Part shown: positions 1 to 8,709 of the stretch, piece after piece
How positions within the stretch are numbered: the stretch's first letter is position 1
How the letters are laid out: each line of letters begins with the position of its first letter
Assembly (NCBI GenBank): GCA_030765045.1
Contig: CM060969.1
Coordinates: 47,407,216-47,471,215, forward strand
Source: Tenodera sinensis
Taxonomy: Eukaryota > Arthropoda > Insecta > Mantodea > Mantidae
Reading direction: 5' to 3'
Length of the DNA stretch: 64,000 nucleotides
Program-made: the position numbers and the translations under genes
The notes under the pieces: model-generated
What the model was told of the DNA's origin: nothing
Database searches by the model: none
The model's input: only the letters and a program-made list of their open reading frames with translations

Positions 1-1009
1 GGTCTTATCCTTATTTACAAGAAGACTATTTGCAATAAACCACTTATGGGCCCTATCAAAAATGCATTCAATTTCTACATTTAGTAGGTTGGGTCCCTAA
101 GGTCCCTACTGAATTACCCATACCAGGTATTGATAATATAGGTATCTCAACTCTTTCTCCACTTTTACAAATTGACGCAGGTACAATAGCTTAGCCAAAC
201 GTCGAGACATTAGTACATGCCTACACATAACACTAACAAAAAATATACTTCTTACTTTCAGCACAGATTCACTATTTCGGTTGTTAGGTTATAAAGCCGT
301 CACTGCCACCATGGAATATGTAAATGTAAAGTACTATCACGACCACAGAACACCTACAACAGAACCTGTGGTCACGACCACAGATGTTAGACTGACAGCC
401 AGGCAGGTATGAAAAATACAGCTGGTAGGAACTATATATGGTGTTCTGCGGTCGTCACAATTCAGAGAAAAAATACTCTTTTCTCTGACATACATCAACT
501 ACAATATTTGAATATTTCACAGAATGCACAGAACCAAGGTTAGATACTCCATGGATGTGCCTTTCTATTATGCACCCGTAAATCCTTAAATATATAATTT
601 ATGGCAATTAGGACAAATTATTTTGTATTGTTCTAGATTCAATATGTTACTTTCAGTTAAAGTATTGCAATCGGAAGCATTATAGTTGGGTGTCGTAAAT
701 ACCTTTATGGATGAATGCAATTTGTTTGAGGTTATGCTTTGGTTTGTTTACATATGTGTATTGATCTTCCAAATGAGTAAACAAAGTGTCGTTTTTAATT
801 CAGAACCTATCTTAACGCAGTTAATTGAACTACTGATGTTGTGTTCACATGTGCGGTGACTGTAAACTAACAAGCACACATACATATATGTATATGATGA
901 GTAAAGCCCTGAAAATGCGGTATATTTAGCTTGATCAGTACATTTATGTATATTGACCATAGAGTACTTACGTATCTCTCTCTTGCTGTTTGAAATAGGG
1001 CCGAATTAG
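1..1009. other. AT-rich sequence with no recognised gene
   Basis: No coding signature, tRNA-like box or terminal repeat could be supported here. Short ORFs on the minus strand at 748-1076 have no recognisable domain and look like chance reading frames. It is probably intergenic or an unrecognisable old repeat. Confidence 0.5.
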
Positions 1010-1410
1010 TAATTTTTATAAATGAAGAGGTACTATGTAGCATGTAGTAATCAAAATTAATGACAGAGTGGAGCAAATGAGTATTTTATTTGCATATTAT
1101 TGTAATACTTATAACCTGCAATTGACATCGAGCCATCAATCAGTGCTTAAGATCCCCATAAAAGCACGCTTGACTCGTACCTCCTGGTAACCGCGGTGAC
1201 AGAGCTGGTGGGGGCCCGTAGCTAGCAACGCTTGATTCTTCGGTTGTTGGTTCAAATCCTACCTGGGGGGTAAACCTTTTTACTACCCGCAATTAAGTCA
1301 AGGATGATGAACTTCTAATTATAAATCAACGGAACCCTTTTATACAATACTGGGCGTTTAAATTAAGTGAATTTATATCAGGTGTATTGCGTTGCTTCTC
1401 AGAATAAAGA
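1010..1410 (+). repeat. Diverged direct repeat, copy 1 (partner 2140-2460)
   Basis: The stretch around 1030-1190 (GTAGCATG, ATTGACATCGA, TTAAGATC) recurs in the same order and orientation at 2150-2300. Similar sequence resumes at 1340-1400 and 2400-2450 (CGGGCGT or GGGCGTT, GTGAAT, ATATCAGG or TATCAGG). The middle part, about 1205-1320, is not shared and includes a B-box-like GGTTCAAATCC at about 1249. This looks like an old interspersed family with an insertion in copy 1. No coding content was seen. Confidence 0.6.
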
Positions 1411-1520
1411 CGGCTTCACTGGCTGTTCCCAGTTGAGTCAAGCAATAATTTACCCTTGCCATAATTATTTCTCATAATAATATATATGAGCCAATCTAAA
1501 AACAGACACAGACCCACAGT

Positions 1521-1644
<124 letters not shown>

Positions 1645-2139
1645 TGTTCAAAAGGATAATTACTTTGTGTAAACTAAGAGTCTTACTTCCTAGGTAAAGT
1701 AAAAAGAGCTATTATACGGGTTTTGAAAGTGCCTTCCTCATGACACGATGGCTACTCATTTCTATCTGCAAAAAGAATCAATCAAAATGTGAACTCGCCC
1801 CTCACTGCAAGACATGATTATAAATTGCATGAAGAAAACCATAATGTTTGCTGCCATTGCATTACACATTCTCATCCTATAATACTTTGGACGCTAAAGT
1901 CAGCTAACATACAGCTAGCTTTTTGAGTAAACTTTGAGCCTTAGTCCTTACCTAAAGTTCTAAGAAGTAGTATAAGAATTTTGAAAGTGTTTACTGCAGG
2001 ACACGCCGTCCACACTTTACTATCCACAATACAAATCAATAAATAGTTGAACTCGCCACACATTGTTACTTTTATTAGAGGCATGATTAAAAATTGCATA
2101 CAGAAAACGACATAGTTTGCTGACATTGAAATACACACA

Positions 2140-2460
2140 GTAACTTTTATTAACGATGAGGGATTATGTAGCATGTGGTAACCAAAATTAACGACAAAGG
2201 GGAGTAAATGAGTCCTATGATCACATATTACTTTAATACTCGTAACCTTCAATTGACATCGAACCATCGAGCTGTGTTTAAGATCGTTATGAATGTGCGC
2301 TTGAACTCTACCTTCTGGTGGCCCTGAGACAGATAGGCCACCGATGAGTCGAGGCTGACGAAATTGTAAGTAGTAAAGAAGGAAACATTTTTCTAAACTA
2401 CCGGGCGTGTAACAGAAGTGAATGTGTATCAGGGGTTATACGTTGTGTAAACCTTAGATC
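2140..2460 (+). repeat. Diverged direct repeat, copy 2 (partner 1010-1410)
   Basis: This is the second copy of the repeat at 1010-1410, in the same orientation and without the middle segment. See that entry. Confidence 0.6.
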
Positions 2461-3150
2461 GTTGCGCTTGGAGGTACGAATTCATGCCGCTAGATGTCGT
2501 TTGACAGGTTTTGACTTGTTAGAATCACATGTACCGCCTCGATGTAAAATGGGTACTCCGCTGCACCAAATCATTTTGAGTTTGCGTCCTGGGTTTGCAT
2601 CCCGGTAGTAAGCTCCTCGAGTAGCGATGTTCCCATTCGAAAAGCGTTGTCTGCGTTTGAACGGTTGTTCATGAGCACCAAGTCAGTGGGAGGAGAGAGG
2701 AGTGTCACAGAGCAAGGGGCCAGAGATATAAGCAAGCGGGGACGTCATCACCGTGTGTACGTGCGTATTCGTGGCGTACGGGTGGCGATGAGTGATAAGA
2801 AACGCCCAACTATACCGGGTTCCTATTCGCTGCAAATATTCTAGATCGCAGTGATCTGGTCCTTAACGCGGGTAGTCGCCTCGCCTCCCTACGACATGTC
2901 CTTCTTGCCTCCAACTTCTGTCACCCACATCCACACTTTTTACACCATTTCACTCTTCCAAAACGCCCCGTCTCTCTCCCGTGCTCTTAATTTTGTGTCA
3001 AAACGTGCGCGGATGCTCTCATTCTGGTGTGCGTTCCTTAGTCTTGCGCCGTCCGCTATCGGCGCAGTCGGAAACCCTCTCTCTCTGTTTCGCTCTGGAT
3101 ATAATGCGATCCCTTATAATTTGTATCATGTACTAAGTACTGAGTAACAC
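2461..3150. other. Unassigned sequence with short ORFs
   Basis: Higher-GC sequence with ORFs of 65 and 98 codons on the plus strand at 2647-2844 and 2851-3147. Neither shows a domain, signal peptide or repeat I recognise. A B-box-like TGGGTTTGCATCCC lies at about 2590. I see no support for a gene. Confidence 0.35.
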
Positions 3151-3752
3151 GACATAACGTTTGTCATGTTGCATGCTTCGTACGTAAACTTAAAGCATGT
3201 AATTAAAGGGTTTTCAGAGTGTTAGTGCACGACACGCTACCTGCTGTTTACTGTCCAGAATAAGAATCAATCAACAGATGAACTGCCCCTACTTCGTTAG
3301 TTTTACTATAAGATATAAAAAAAAAAATGAATAAGGAAAATGCTATGATTGCTGCCATTGCATTACAAATTTTCTTCTTATAATACTTAGGACGCTAAAC
3401 TCAGCCAAGATATGGCACCAGGGAGCTCCACACCTTATCAACATTCAGAATCAATCACCAAATGAACTCGCCACACTTTGTTACTCTTACTACAGGAGAT
3501 GACTAAAAATTGGATAAAGAAATCGCAACGTTTGTTGCCATTGCATTGCACATGTGCATCATATAATACTTCGGACGCTAAAACCACCCTGATAGGGGAC
3601 CAGGCAGCCCTAATACTTCTGAAGTTGGCAGTATCGACATATTACAGCGCTATGCATCAACAATAAGAATAATGGGTCAGCTAACATACAGCTAAAACCC
3701 GCAAAAGTTACCGCTAAACAAAATGACTCCTTTGATTGCCGTGCATACACAC

Positions 3753-3754
<2 letters not shown>

Positions 3755-3816
<62 letters not shown>

Positions 3817-3832
3817 ACACACACACACACAA
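3755..3832. repeat. CA microsatellite
   Basis: Nearly pure CA run with one GA interruption near 3812. It sits inside the repeat cluster of 1680-4440. Confidence 0.97.
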
Positions 3833-4448
3833 ACAGAACACACTTGTTCATACAGATAAGCATTTTGTGTAAAGTAAGAGCCTTACTTCCTACGCAAAGT
3901 TAAACAAGGTAGTATAAAGGTTCTGAAACTGTGTACTACATGACGCGATCGCTACTCTTTACTATCTGCAAAAAGAATCAATCAACAGATGAAATCGCCC
4001 CTGTTTGTTAGAGTCACTGCAAGACGTGTTTAAAAATGCATAGGGAATTCGCAAAGTTTGCAGTCATTGTATTATATAATGTGCCTCTTATAATAATTAG
4101 GACGCGAAAATCCGCCAGGCAGCTCCCCACTTCACTATCGACAATAAGAATCAATTAACAGATGAACTCTCTTCTGTTTGTCAATTTGCTGCCATTGCAT
4201 TATACATGTGCGTCTTATAATATTTAGGACGCTAAAATCCGTCGAGATACGGCGCCAGACAGCTCAATTGCTTCTGAAGCTGGTAGCATCGACGGACTTC
4301 AGCGCTATGCCTTGACAATGAGAATAATCAGTCAACAGATCTCGCACTTTGTTAGGCATACTACGGGACAATATTCAAAATTGCTAAAAGTAATCGACAG
4401 TGTTTGTTGGTCTTTCCATACACCTGTTCACCATATAATACTTTAGAG

Positions 4449-4775
4449 CCGCGTGGGTGTGTGAGAGTGTGTGAGTGTGAGTGTGTGTGTGAGAGTATGT
4501 GTGTGAGTGTGTGCGTGAGCGAATGCGTGCGTGTATTTGTCTGTAAGTAATATAAATATGTACATTTGAATATATGACACAAAGACCAAACAGAATACAA
4601 AAAAGACAAAAATAAACTATTCTCGGTGACCTAACGATGGTCACCGTATGGGTTTTTGTATATGCCAAAAAATGTAAATATGAATAAAGCTAACTGTATA
4701 TAAATGTAAATTATAGCCTGTAAGCCGGGCCCAATGTACCGACATCAGGCTAGTACTTTTTAATAAAATAACTTG
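4449..4775 (+). mobile_element. 3' tail of a Jockey-like LINE (5'-truncated)
   Basis: A TG-rich stretch (4453-4545) is followed by a segment at 4607-4740 that matches 38595-38730 closely: ACTATTCTCGGTG, CACCGTATGGGTTTTTG and TAGCCTGTAAGCCGGGCCC occur in the same order. At 37.5-38.8 kb this tail follows a Jockey-type reverse transcriptase remnant. Both are therefore read as 3' UTRs of one LINE family. This copy has lost all coding sequence, as is typical of incomplete target-primed reverse transcription. Confidence 0.65.
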
Positions 4776-4793
4776 TAACATTACGTTGAAGTC

Positions 4794-5026
4794 CTCTTTC
4801 TGGACATCTCCCGTGCCTCCGACACAGTATGGCACGAAGGCCTCATTCGCCGACTCATAAACTATGACACCCCATCATATATGGTTCACCTAATACATAG
4901 GTTTCTGTCCCACAGAACCTTTGTTGTGACAAAGGACAGCATCCATTCTTATAAATTCTTCATCAATGCAGGGGTTCCCCAAGGCAGCGTCCTGGATCCC
5001 CTGCTATTTTTAACATACATCAATAC
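4794..5026 (+). pseudogene. Jockey-like reverse transcriptase fragment, upstream part
   Basis: The open frame encodes RT motif A (FLDISRASDTVWHEGL, catalytic Asp in LDIS) and the motif B region (GVPQGSVLDPLLF). The reading frame stops making sense at 5026, where the LTR element begins, and resumes at 7261 with YLFADD. The inserted length (2230 bp element plus 4 bp duplicated target, 2234 bp) shifts the frame by two, which is exactly the shift between the two halves. The RT was therefore interrupted by a single insertion. The upstream endonuclease and ORF1 are missing, so the copy was already 5'-truncated. Confidence 0.85.
5023..5026. other. Target-site duplication ATAC, left
   Basis: ATAC directly precedes the left LTR and recurs at 7257-7260 after the right LTR. 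A 4-bp duplication is characteristic of many Ty3/Gypsy-type integrases. AATAC could also be read if the LTR were one base shorter, but the TG...CA LTR ends favour 4 bp. Confidence 0.85.
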
Positions 5027-5237
5027 TGTAACAAATTTAAAATGTAACAAATTTACCAAATCTTTTTATTTTCTCAAGCTTCAAGTACAGCCATACTACT
5101 CGTTTCTGTCTCTTAATCTTTCCAAACCTGACACCATACTAGTTTCTGTCTCTTAATCTTCAACAACTCAAAACTGTCTCTATGGCAACCTCCTTGAAAA
5201 TCAAAGAGTCTTAATGACATGGAGAAGCCATGTCACA
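5027..5237 (-). repeat. 3' LTR of the collagen-carrying element
   Basis: 211 bp, reading TGTGACATGG...TTTGTTACA on the minus strand. It opens with an inverted repeat (TGACATGG, 5-bp loop, CCATGTCA) at 5214-5234. An AATAAA polyadenylation signal lies at 5065-5070 on the minus strand. The motif GATTAAGAGACAGAAAC occurs twice, and AAATTTGTTACA is doubled at the 3' end. By eye it is identical to 7046-7256. Confidence 0.93.
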
Positions 5238-7026
5238 CTGCTCCCTCCTCAGAGCTGGTCGTCCCGACCAGCACTATCACTGCGGCATCTCCCTTGCGCC
5301 CCGGTGGATTAACCCATCGAACCTCTTCTCCTGGTGGTCCACGAGGGCCTGGTGGTCCTGGTATAGCTTGAGGTCCTGGGTTTCCATCTCTTCCAGGCAT
5401 ACCTTTAGTTCCAGGTTCACCATCTTTTCCCGACAATCCTGGAGGTCCAGTCATGCCTTTGTCTCCTGGAGGTCCCTGAGGTCCAGGTAACCCTTGTAGA
5501 CCAATGAGACCACGGTGTCCTTTTGCACCCTTTGGACCTTCTTCTCCTCTATCACCCTTACCTCCCTCTGGCCCTGGAGGTCCTGGCTTTCCTCTAGCTC
5601 CCTGTGGCCCTTCTACACCCTGTGGTCCAGTTTCTCCTCGAAGACCCCGTTCTCCTGCTGGTCCTGGAGGTCCATTTGGACCAGGTGGCCCTGGAAGACC
5701 TGGTGCCCCTGGAGTTCCCGGAGGTCCTGAAGGTCCTACAGGTCCCTTATCTCCCGGTCTTCCTGCAATACCAGGTGTTCCTGCTTTACCTGGTGCTCCC
5801 TCTGGTCCCTGTTCTCCAATTGGTCCCGGTGGTCCTAGAGGTCCTGCAATACCTTGTGGTCCTGGAGGTCCTTCACTGCCTGGCTTCCCTGGTGGACCTG
5901 TCTCACCTTGTGCACCTCTCTGACCTCTGAGGCCAGCAGGTCCTGTTGGGCCGGGTAATCCTGGAAGTCCTCTGTCTCCTGGAGGGCCCTGTGGACCAGG
6001 TTGTCCTGGAGCTCCATGTTGTCCTTGAGAGCCTGAGTCACCCTTAGGTCCTTCAGGTCCTGGTGCACCAGCTTGTCCTGGAGGTCCTGGATTGCCCTGT
6101 TCACCTTTCATTCCTGGGAATCCACGTTCACCCTTCATTCCAGGCAAGCCTACCAGACCCTGAGGGCCAGGGAATCCTTGTAAACCTTGAGGGCCAGTAG
6201 GACCTCGCTCTCCAGGGGGCACGATCCTAGGTATCGCTGTTGGATAGTGTCCCTTGGTCCAGGTAGGACGATGTATGCCATCCTGCTTCGAAATTCTGCA
6301 ACAGTACCGCCGGTCTTGACGGTCCCTCGTCCAGTTGCCCTTATTCCTGGTGTGTTGACGGGCCATCCTGCGCACTTTGAAACGGCTCACTAGGTACCAT
6401 GTCCGCCGACCTCTCTGGCGCACCTTCGCAGCCACCTTGCTTCCGATGGGTCCGGCAACAAACCCCACCACATCCGCGCGAGTCGCGTCCACCGCTGCAC
6501 TCGTGTTCACTCGTGCTCGGCACGGCCTCTCCTGTATCCTGCCGTCCACGATGATGTCCACCATTCTTCCGTTCACGGCTCTATGCGTCAGGTGATTGGA
6601 TGGCCCCGACGGTCCCCCCATATCTTCCGAAACGGGCGCAACTGTCGCCTCGGCCACTAGGTGCTCCCTCCCCGGCTCCGCGCTATTCCGTCTGCCCCTG
6701 GCATCCAGTACTTTGACGCTCTCGTCAACTCTTACTACCAGGGCGCCAAGACGTTCCCCGTCGTCCTCCACGACGTCCACGTGCTGGCAGAGGTCTTCCA
6801 CCTTTTCGCCGAGTTGTTCCACGTCTTCCGTCACGCCAATCCGTTCGCCGAGTTGTTCTACGTCTTCCGTCACGCCAATCCGTTCGCCGAGTTGTCCGTC
6901 AATTTTCGCCGATAGCTCCGTCTTCATCTCTTTCAGCTCGGCAGCGAGGTTGTCGTTTCTCGTTTCCATTTTGGCAAATAATTCTTTCATCATTGCCATC
7001 ATCCTGGTTTCCGAATCTCCCTCCAT
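5233..7026 (-). CDS. Gag/protease-remnant-collagen fusion ORF (597 aa)
   Basis: The first ATG is at 7026, overlapping the last base of the primer-binding site. The earlier in-frame codons start with TTG, so 7026 is the better start. Residues 1-95 are acidic and basic heptad-like sequence (MMKELFAKMETRNDNLAAEL) with a 13-residue unit, QLGERIGVTEDVE, repeated near 45-75. Residues 156-187 resemble a retropepsin N-terminus, but the DTG catalytic triad reads N174-T175-S176, so the protease is dead or repurposed. Residues 272-566 are about 98 Gly-X-Y triplets of fibrillar-collagen type, almost uninterrupted; one Gly is Ala (GPQAIPG, codon at 5365-5367). The last 31 residues are non-collagen and read through the polypurine tract, and the stop lies in the 3' LTR. 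The collagen part is intronless, so capture through mRNA is inferred. No signal peptide is seen. Whether the protein is made is unknown. Confidence 0.85.
   Translation of the reverse strand: MEGDSETRMMAMMKELFAKMETRNDNLAAELKEMKTELSAKIDGQLGERIGVTEDVEQLGERIGVTEDVEQLGEKVEDLCQHVDVVEDDGERLGALVVRVDESVKVLDARGRRNSAEPGREHLVAEATVAPVSEDMGGPSGPSNHLTHRAVNGRMVDIIVDGRIQERPCRARVNTSAAVDATRADVVGFVAGPIGSKVAAKVRQRGRRTWYLVSRFKVRRMARQHTRNKGNWTRDRQDRRYCCRISKQDGIHRPTWTKGHYPTAIPRIVPPGERGPTGPQGLQGFPGPQGLVGLPGMKGERGFPGMKGEQGNPGPPGQAGAPGPEGPKGDSGSQGQHGAPGQPGPQGPPGDRGLPGLPGPTGPAGLRGQRGAQGETGPPGKPGSEGPPGPQGIAGPLGPPGPIGEQGPEGAPGKAGTPGIAGRPGDKGPVGPSGPPGTPGAPGLPGPPGPNGPPGPAGERGLRGETGPQGVEGPQGARGKPGPPGPEGGKGDRGEEGPKGAKGHRGLIGLQGLPGPQGPPGDKGMTGPPGLSGKDGEPGTKGMPGRDGNPGPQAIPGPPGPRGPPGEEVRWVNPPGRKGDAAVIVLVGTTSSEEGAV
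5238..5250 (-). other. Polypurine tract
   Basis: GAGGAGGGAGCAG on the minus strand directly abuts the 3' LTR, the expected position of the plus-strand DNA primer. It lies within the end of the ORF. Confidence 0.8.
6817..6899 (-). repeat. 39-bp tandem repeat in the Gag-like region
   Basis: The segment CGCCAATCCGTTCGCCGAGT (plus strand) recurs at a 39-bp spacing, encoding the 13-residue repeat QLGERIGVTEDVE. Codons are nearly identical between units, so this duplication is recent. Confidence 0.85.
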
Positions 7027-7043
7027 CCCACTTCCTGACACCA
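7026..7043 (-). other. Primer-binding site, probably tRNA-Leu
   Basis: TGGTGTCAGGAAGTGGGA on the minus strand starts two bases after the 5' LTR and begins with TGG, the complement of tRNA 3' CCA. The rest resembles the complement of animal tRNA-Leu acceptor ends (CCTGACACCA). The tRNA assignment is from memory. Confidence 0.75.
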
Positions 7044-7045
7044 AA

Positions 7046-7256
7046 TGTAACAAATTTAAAATGTAACAAATTTACCAAATCTTTTTATTTTCTCAAGCTT
7101 CAAGTACAGCCATACTACTCGTTTCTGTCTCTTAATCTTTCCAAACCTGACACCATACTAGTTTCTGTCTCTTAATCTTCAACAACTCAAAACTGTCTCT
7201 ATGGCAACCTCCTTGAAAATCAAAGAGTCTTAATGACATGGAGAAGCCATGTCACA
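7046..7256 (-). repeat. 5' LTR of the collagen-carrying element
   Basis: 211 bp with TG/CA ends on the minus strand, apparently identical to 5027-5237. The leading hairpin is at 7233-7253 and AATAAA at 7084-7089. It should contain the promoter of the element, although no core promoter motif was identified. Confidence 0.93.
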
Positions 7257-7981
7257 ATACTCTTCCTCCTCTCCAGGGCTGCAACCCATATCTCTTCGCC
7301 GATGACACTGCAATTACCACTGCATCATCCCATCATGATATTGCAGTGCAACGACTTCAGCGCTATGCTGACATGCTAACAGCATGGTTTGCTGCGTGGC
7401 GCCTCAAAATCAATGCCAATAAATAAAAAGCCGTTACCTTCACCAGATGCCACCTCCAGGATGTCGACGATCTTTACCTGGGAGGTGAAATTGTACCATG
7501 GTCCACGGTAGCAATATACCTGGGAGTACTTCTAGATATGCGTCTAACGCGGAAGGCTCATATCTCAGCACTAGCCTCCAAAGTGAGCAGGAGAATAGCC
7601 TTGTTGTACCCACTATACAACAAGAAGTCCTCAATGTCACTGAGGAACAAACTCCTCATATACAAGCAGATCATCCGGTCTGCACTAACTTATGACTGTC
7701 AAGTCTGGGGTGCAGCAGTAAGGACAAACCTCCACCCTCTACAGGTACTGCAAGATCGGTACCTGAGAACATCTGTAGCAGCTGACTGGTACATCCCCAA
7801 CGACAGCATTCACTTGGACCTCTCCTTCCCGACTCTAATTGAGCACATCAAGCATCTGTCGAATACTTCCTACGCCAGACTTCCAGCCAGCTTCAACCAC
7901 CTCATCTGTGGCCTCGGGGAATATGACATCGACCCAGGGGAAACATACAAACGTCCAAGACTTGTGCTAGGCCAGCAATAG
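7257..7981 (+). pseudogene. Jockey-like reverse transcriptase fragment, downstream part
   Basis: This continues the RT broken at 5026. It carries motif C (YLFADDTA, catalytic Asp pair intact), then YLGVLLDMRL and the C-terminal region typical of Jockey ORF2 (SALTYDCQVWGAA). There is one premature TAA at 7424-7426, after the sequence INANK; otherwise the frame is open to the natural-looking stop at 7979-7981. Apart from this stop and the LTR insertion, the sequence is well preserved. Confidence 0.85.
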
Positions 7982-8373
7982 ACCCGACTCAGACGACTGA
8001 CAGTTGACCAAATCATCATCGCCATTATCACCAGTATTATGATAACCATAAAAAAAGAATCATCTGAACATTTATTTTCCCTGTCATCAACCATTTTTCC
8101 CACCATTTAACCAACATCTTTAGATAATCTCCATACCAAACCAGTAAGGGATGAAATCCCCAGATGGTCAGAGTCAAGGGCGCCTCCCATAGGGAGGATA
8201 ACCGCTTAGTGACCCCCCTCTACACAGAGGCCCAATCACAGACCATCTCTCAGATGACCATCTCACAGACCATGACTCATTGGCCAGGACAACACAAACC
8301 ACATCCTCCAAACCGTATTATATATTTGGAAAACTGAGGAGATCTGGGTACTGCGGCCACATTTGCCATCATC
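7982..8373 (+). other. Probable 3' UTR of the Jockey-like fragment and flank
   Basis: Non-coding sequence downstream of the RT stop, running up to the inferred start of the next LINE at 8374. No poly(A) tail or target duplication could be placed. CTGGGTACTGCGG at 8344-8356 recurs exactly at 13621-13633. Confidence 0.5.
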
Positions 8374-8407
8374 ATTCGGCATTGGTCGAAGCTCGTGATT
8401 AGACGTG
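8372..8407 (+). promoter_or_regulatory. Internal Inr-DPE RNA polymerase II promoter
   Basis: TCATTC at 8372-8377 fits the insect initiator TCA(G/T)TY with +1 at the A of 8374. AGACGTG at 8401-8407 is a perfect downstream promoter element (RGACGTG) lying at +28 to +34. This exact Inr-DPE spacing is known from Drosophila jockey, Doc, F and I elements, and it lets the new copy carry its own promoter. Confidence 0.85.
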
Positions 8408-8709
8408 CGTCCACGTTCTCCTTGGAATTGGTTGATCGAGTGTCAACAGCTTCGCCGGGGAGCGTCTAGACTGCCGCAACGGTGGTGGAGCGAAACAGAA
8501 CTAAGCCAGACACCAGCACACGGTGTACCCTATAAGAGACTTGGTAAACAAGTTTTAGGTTACACCGAGAAGACCAAGAAGACAGCATAACAACCAAAAG
8601 CCAGCTTTACCGGAGGTCCTCCGGCAAGGGGGAGGCAGAGTCCATCAGCCCACTACTTGCTTGTCTACTGGAGTAGACTCACCGAGCCCTTCCAGACCAG
8701 CAAGTGGGG

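Larger units (their letters stand above)
1680..4440 (+). repeat. Cluster of diverged 180-260 bp repeat units
   Basis: A set of phrases recurs in the same order many times: CTTACTTCCTA, a segment with ATCAATCAACAGATGAA, TTTGTTA, TTAAAAATTGCAT, TTTGCTGCCATTGCATTA, then TTATAATACTTAGGACGCTAAA. The phrase GGACGCTAAA or a close variant occurs near 1889, 3390, 3572, 4101 and 4228. The AATCAATCA phrase occurs near 1776, 3266, 3450 and 3977. The units are irregular in spacing and diverged, and they are interrupted around 2440-3150 by unrelated sequence. No protein is recognisable. Confidence 0.6.
5027..7256 (-). mobile_element. Non-autonomous LTR retrotransposon carrying a collagen segment
   Basis: A complete 2230-bp element in minus orientation: two 211-bp LTRs beginning TG and ending CA, a primer-binding site, one long ORF, a polypurine tract and a 4-bp ATAC target duplication. 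The two LTRs look identical base for base, which indicates recent insertion. The internal region is only 1808 bp and lacks reverse transcriptase, RNase H and integrase, so movement must depend on enzymes from a related autonomous element. A 4-bp duplication and a Gag-protease-like N-terminus favour a Ty3/Gypsy relative. The host site is the RT of a Jockey-like LINE. Confidence 0.9.

Noticed and set aside
5504..5930. Pro/Gly-rich and Leu/Val-rich ORFs on the plus strand
   Set aside because: They are antisense shadows of the minus-strand collagen triplets; codon bias of Gly-X-Y creates open frames on the other strand.
5027..7256. A genuine host collagen gene
   Set aside because: Flanking LTRs with target duplication, no introns, no signal peptide or C-propeptide, and a retroelement-type N-terminus all argue for capture by a retroelement.
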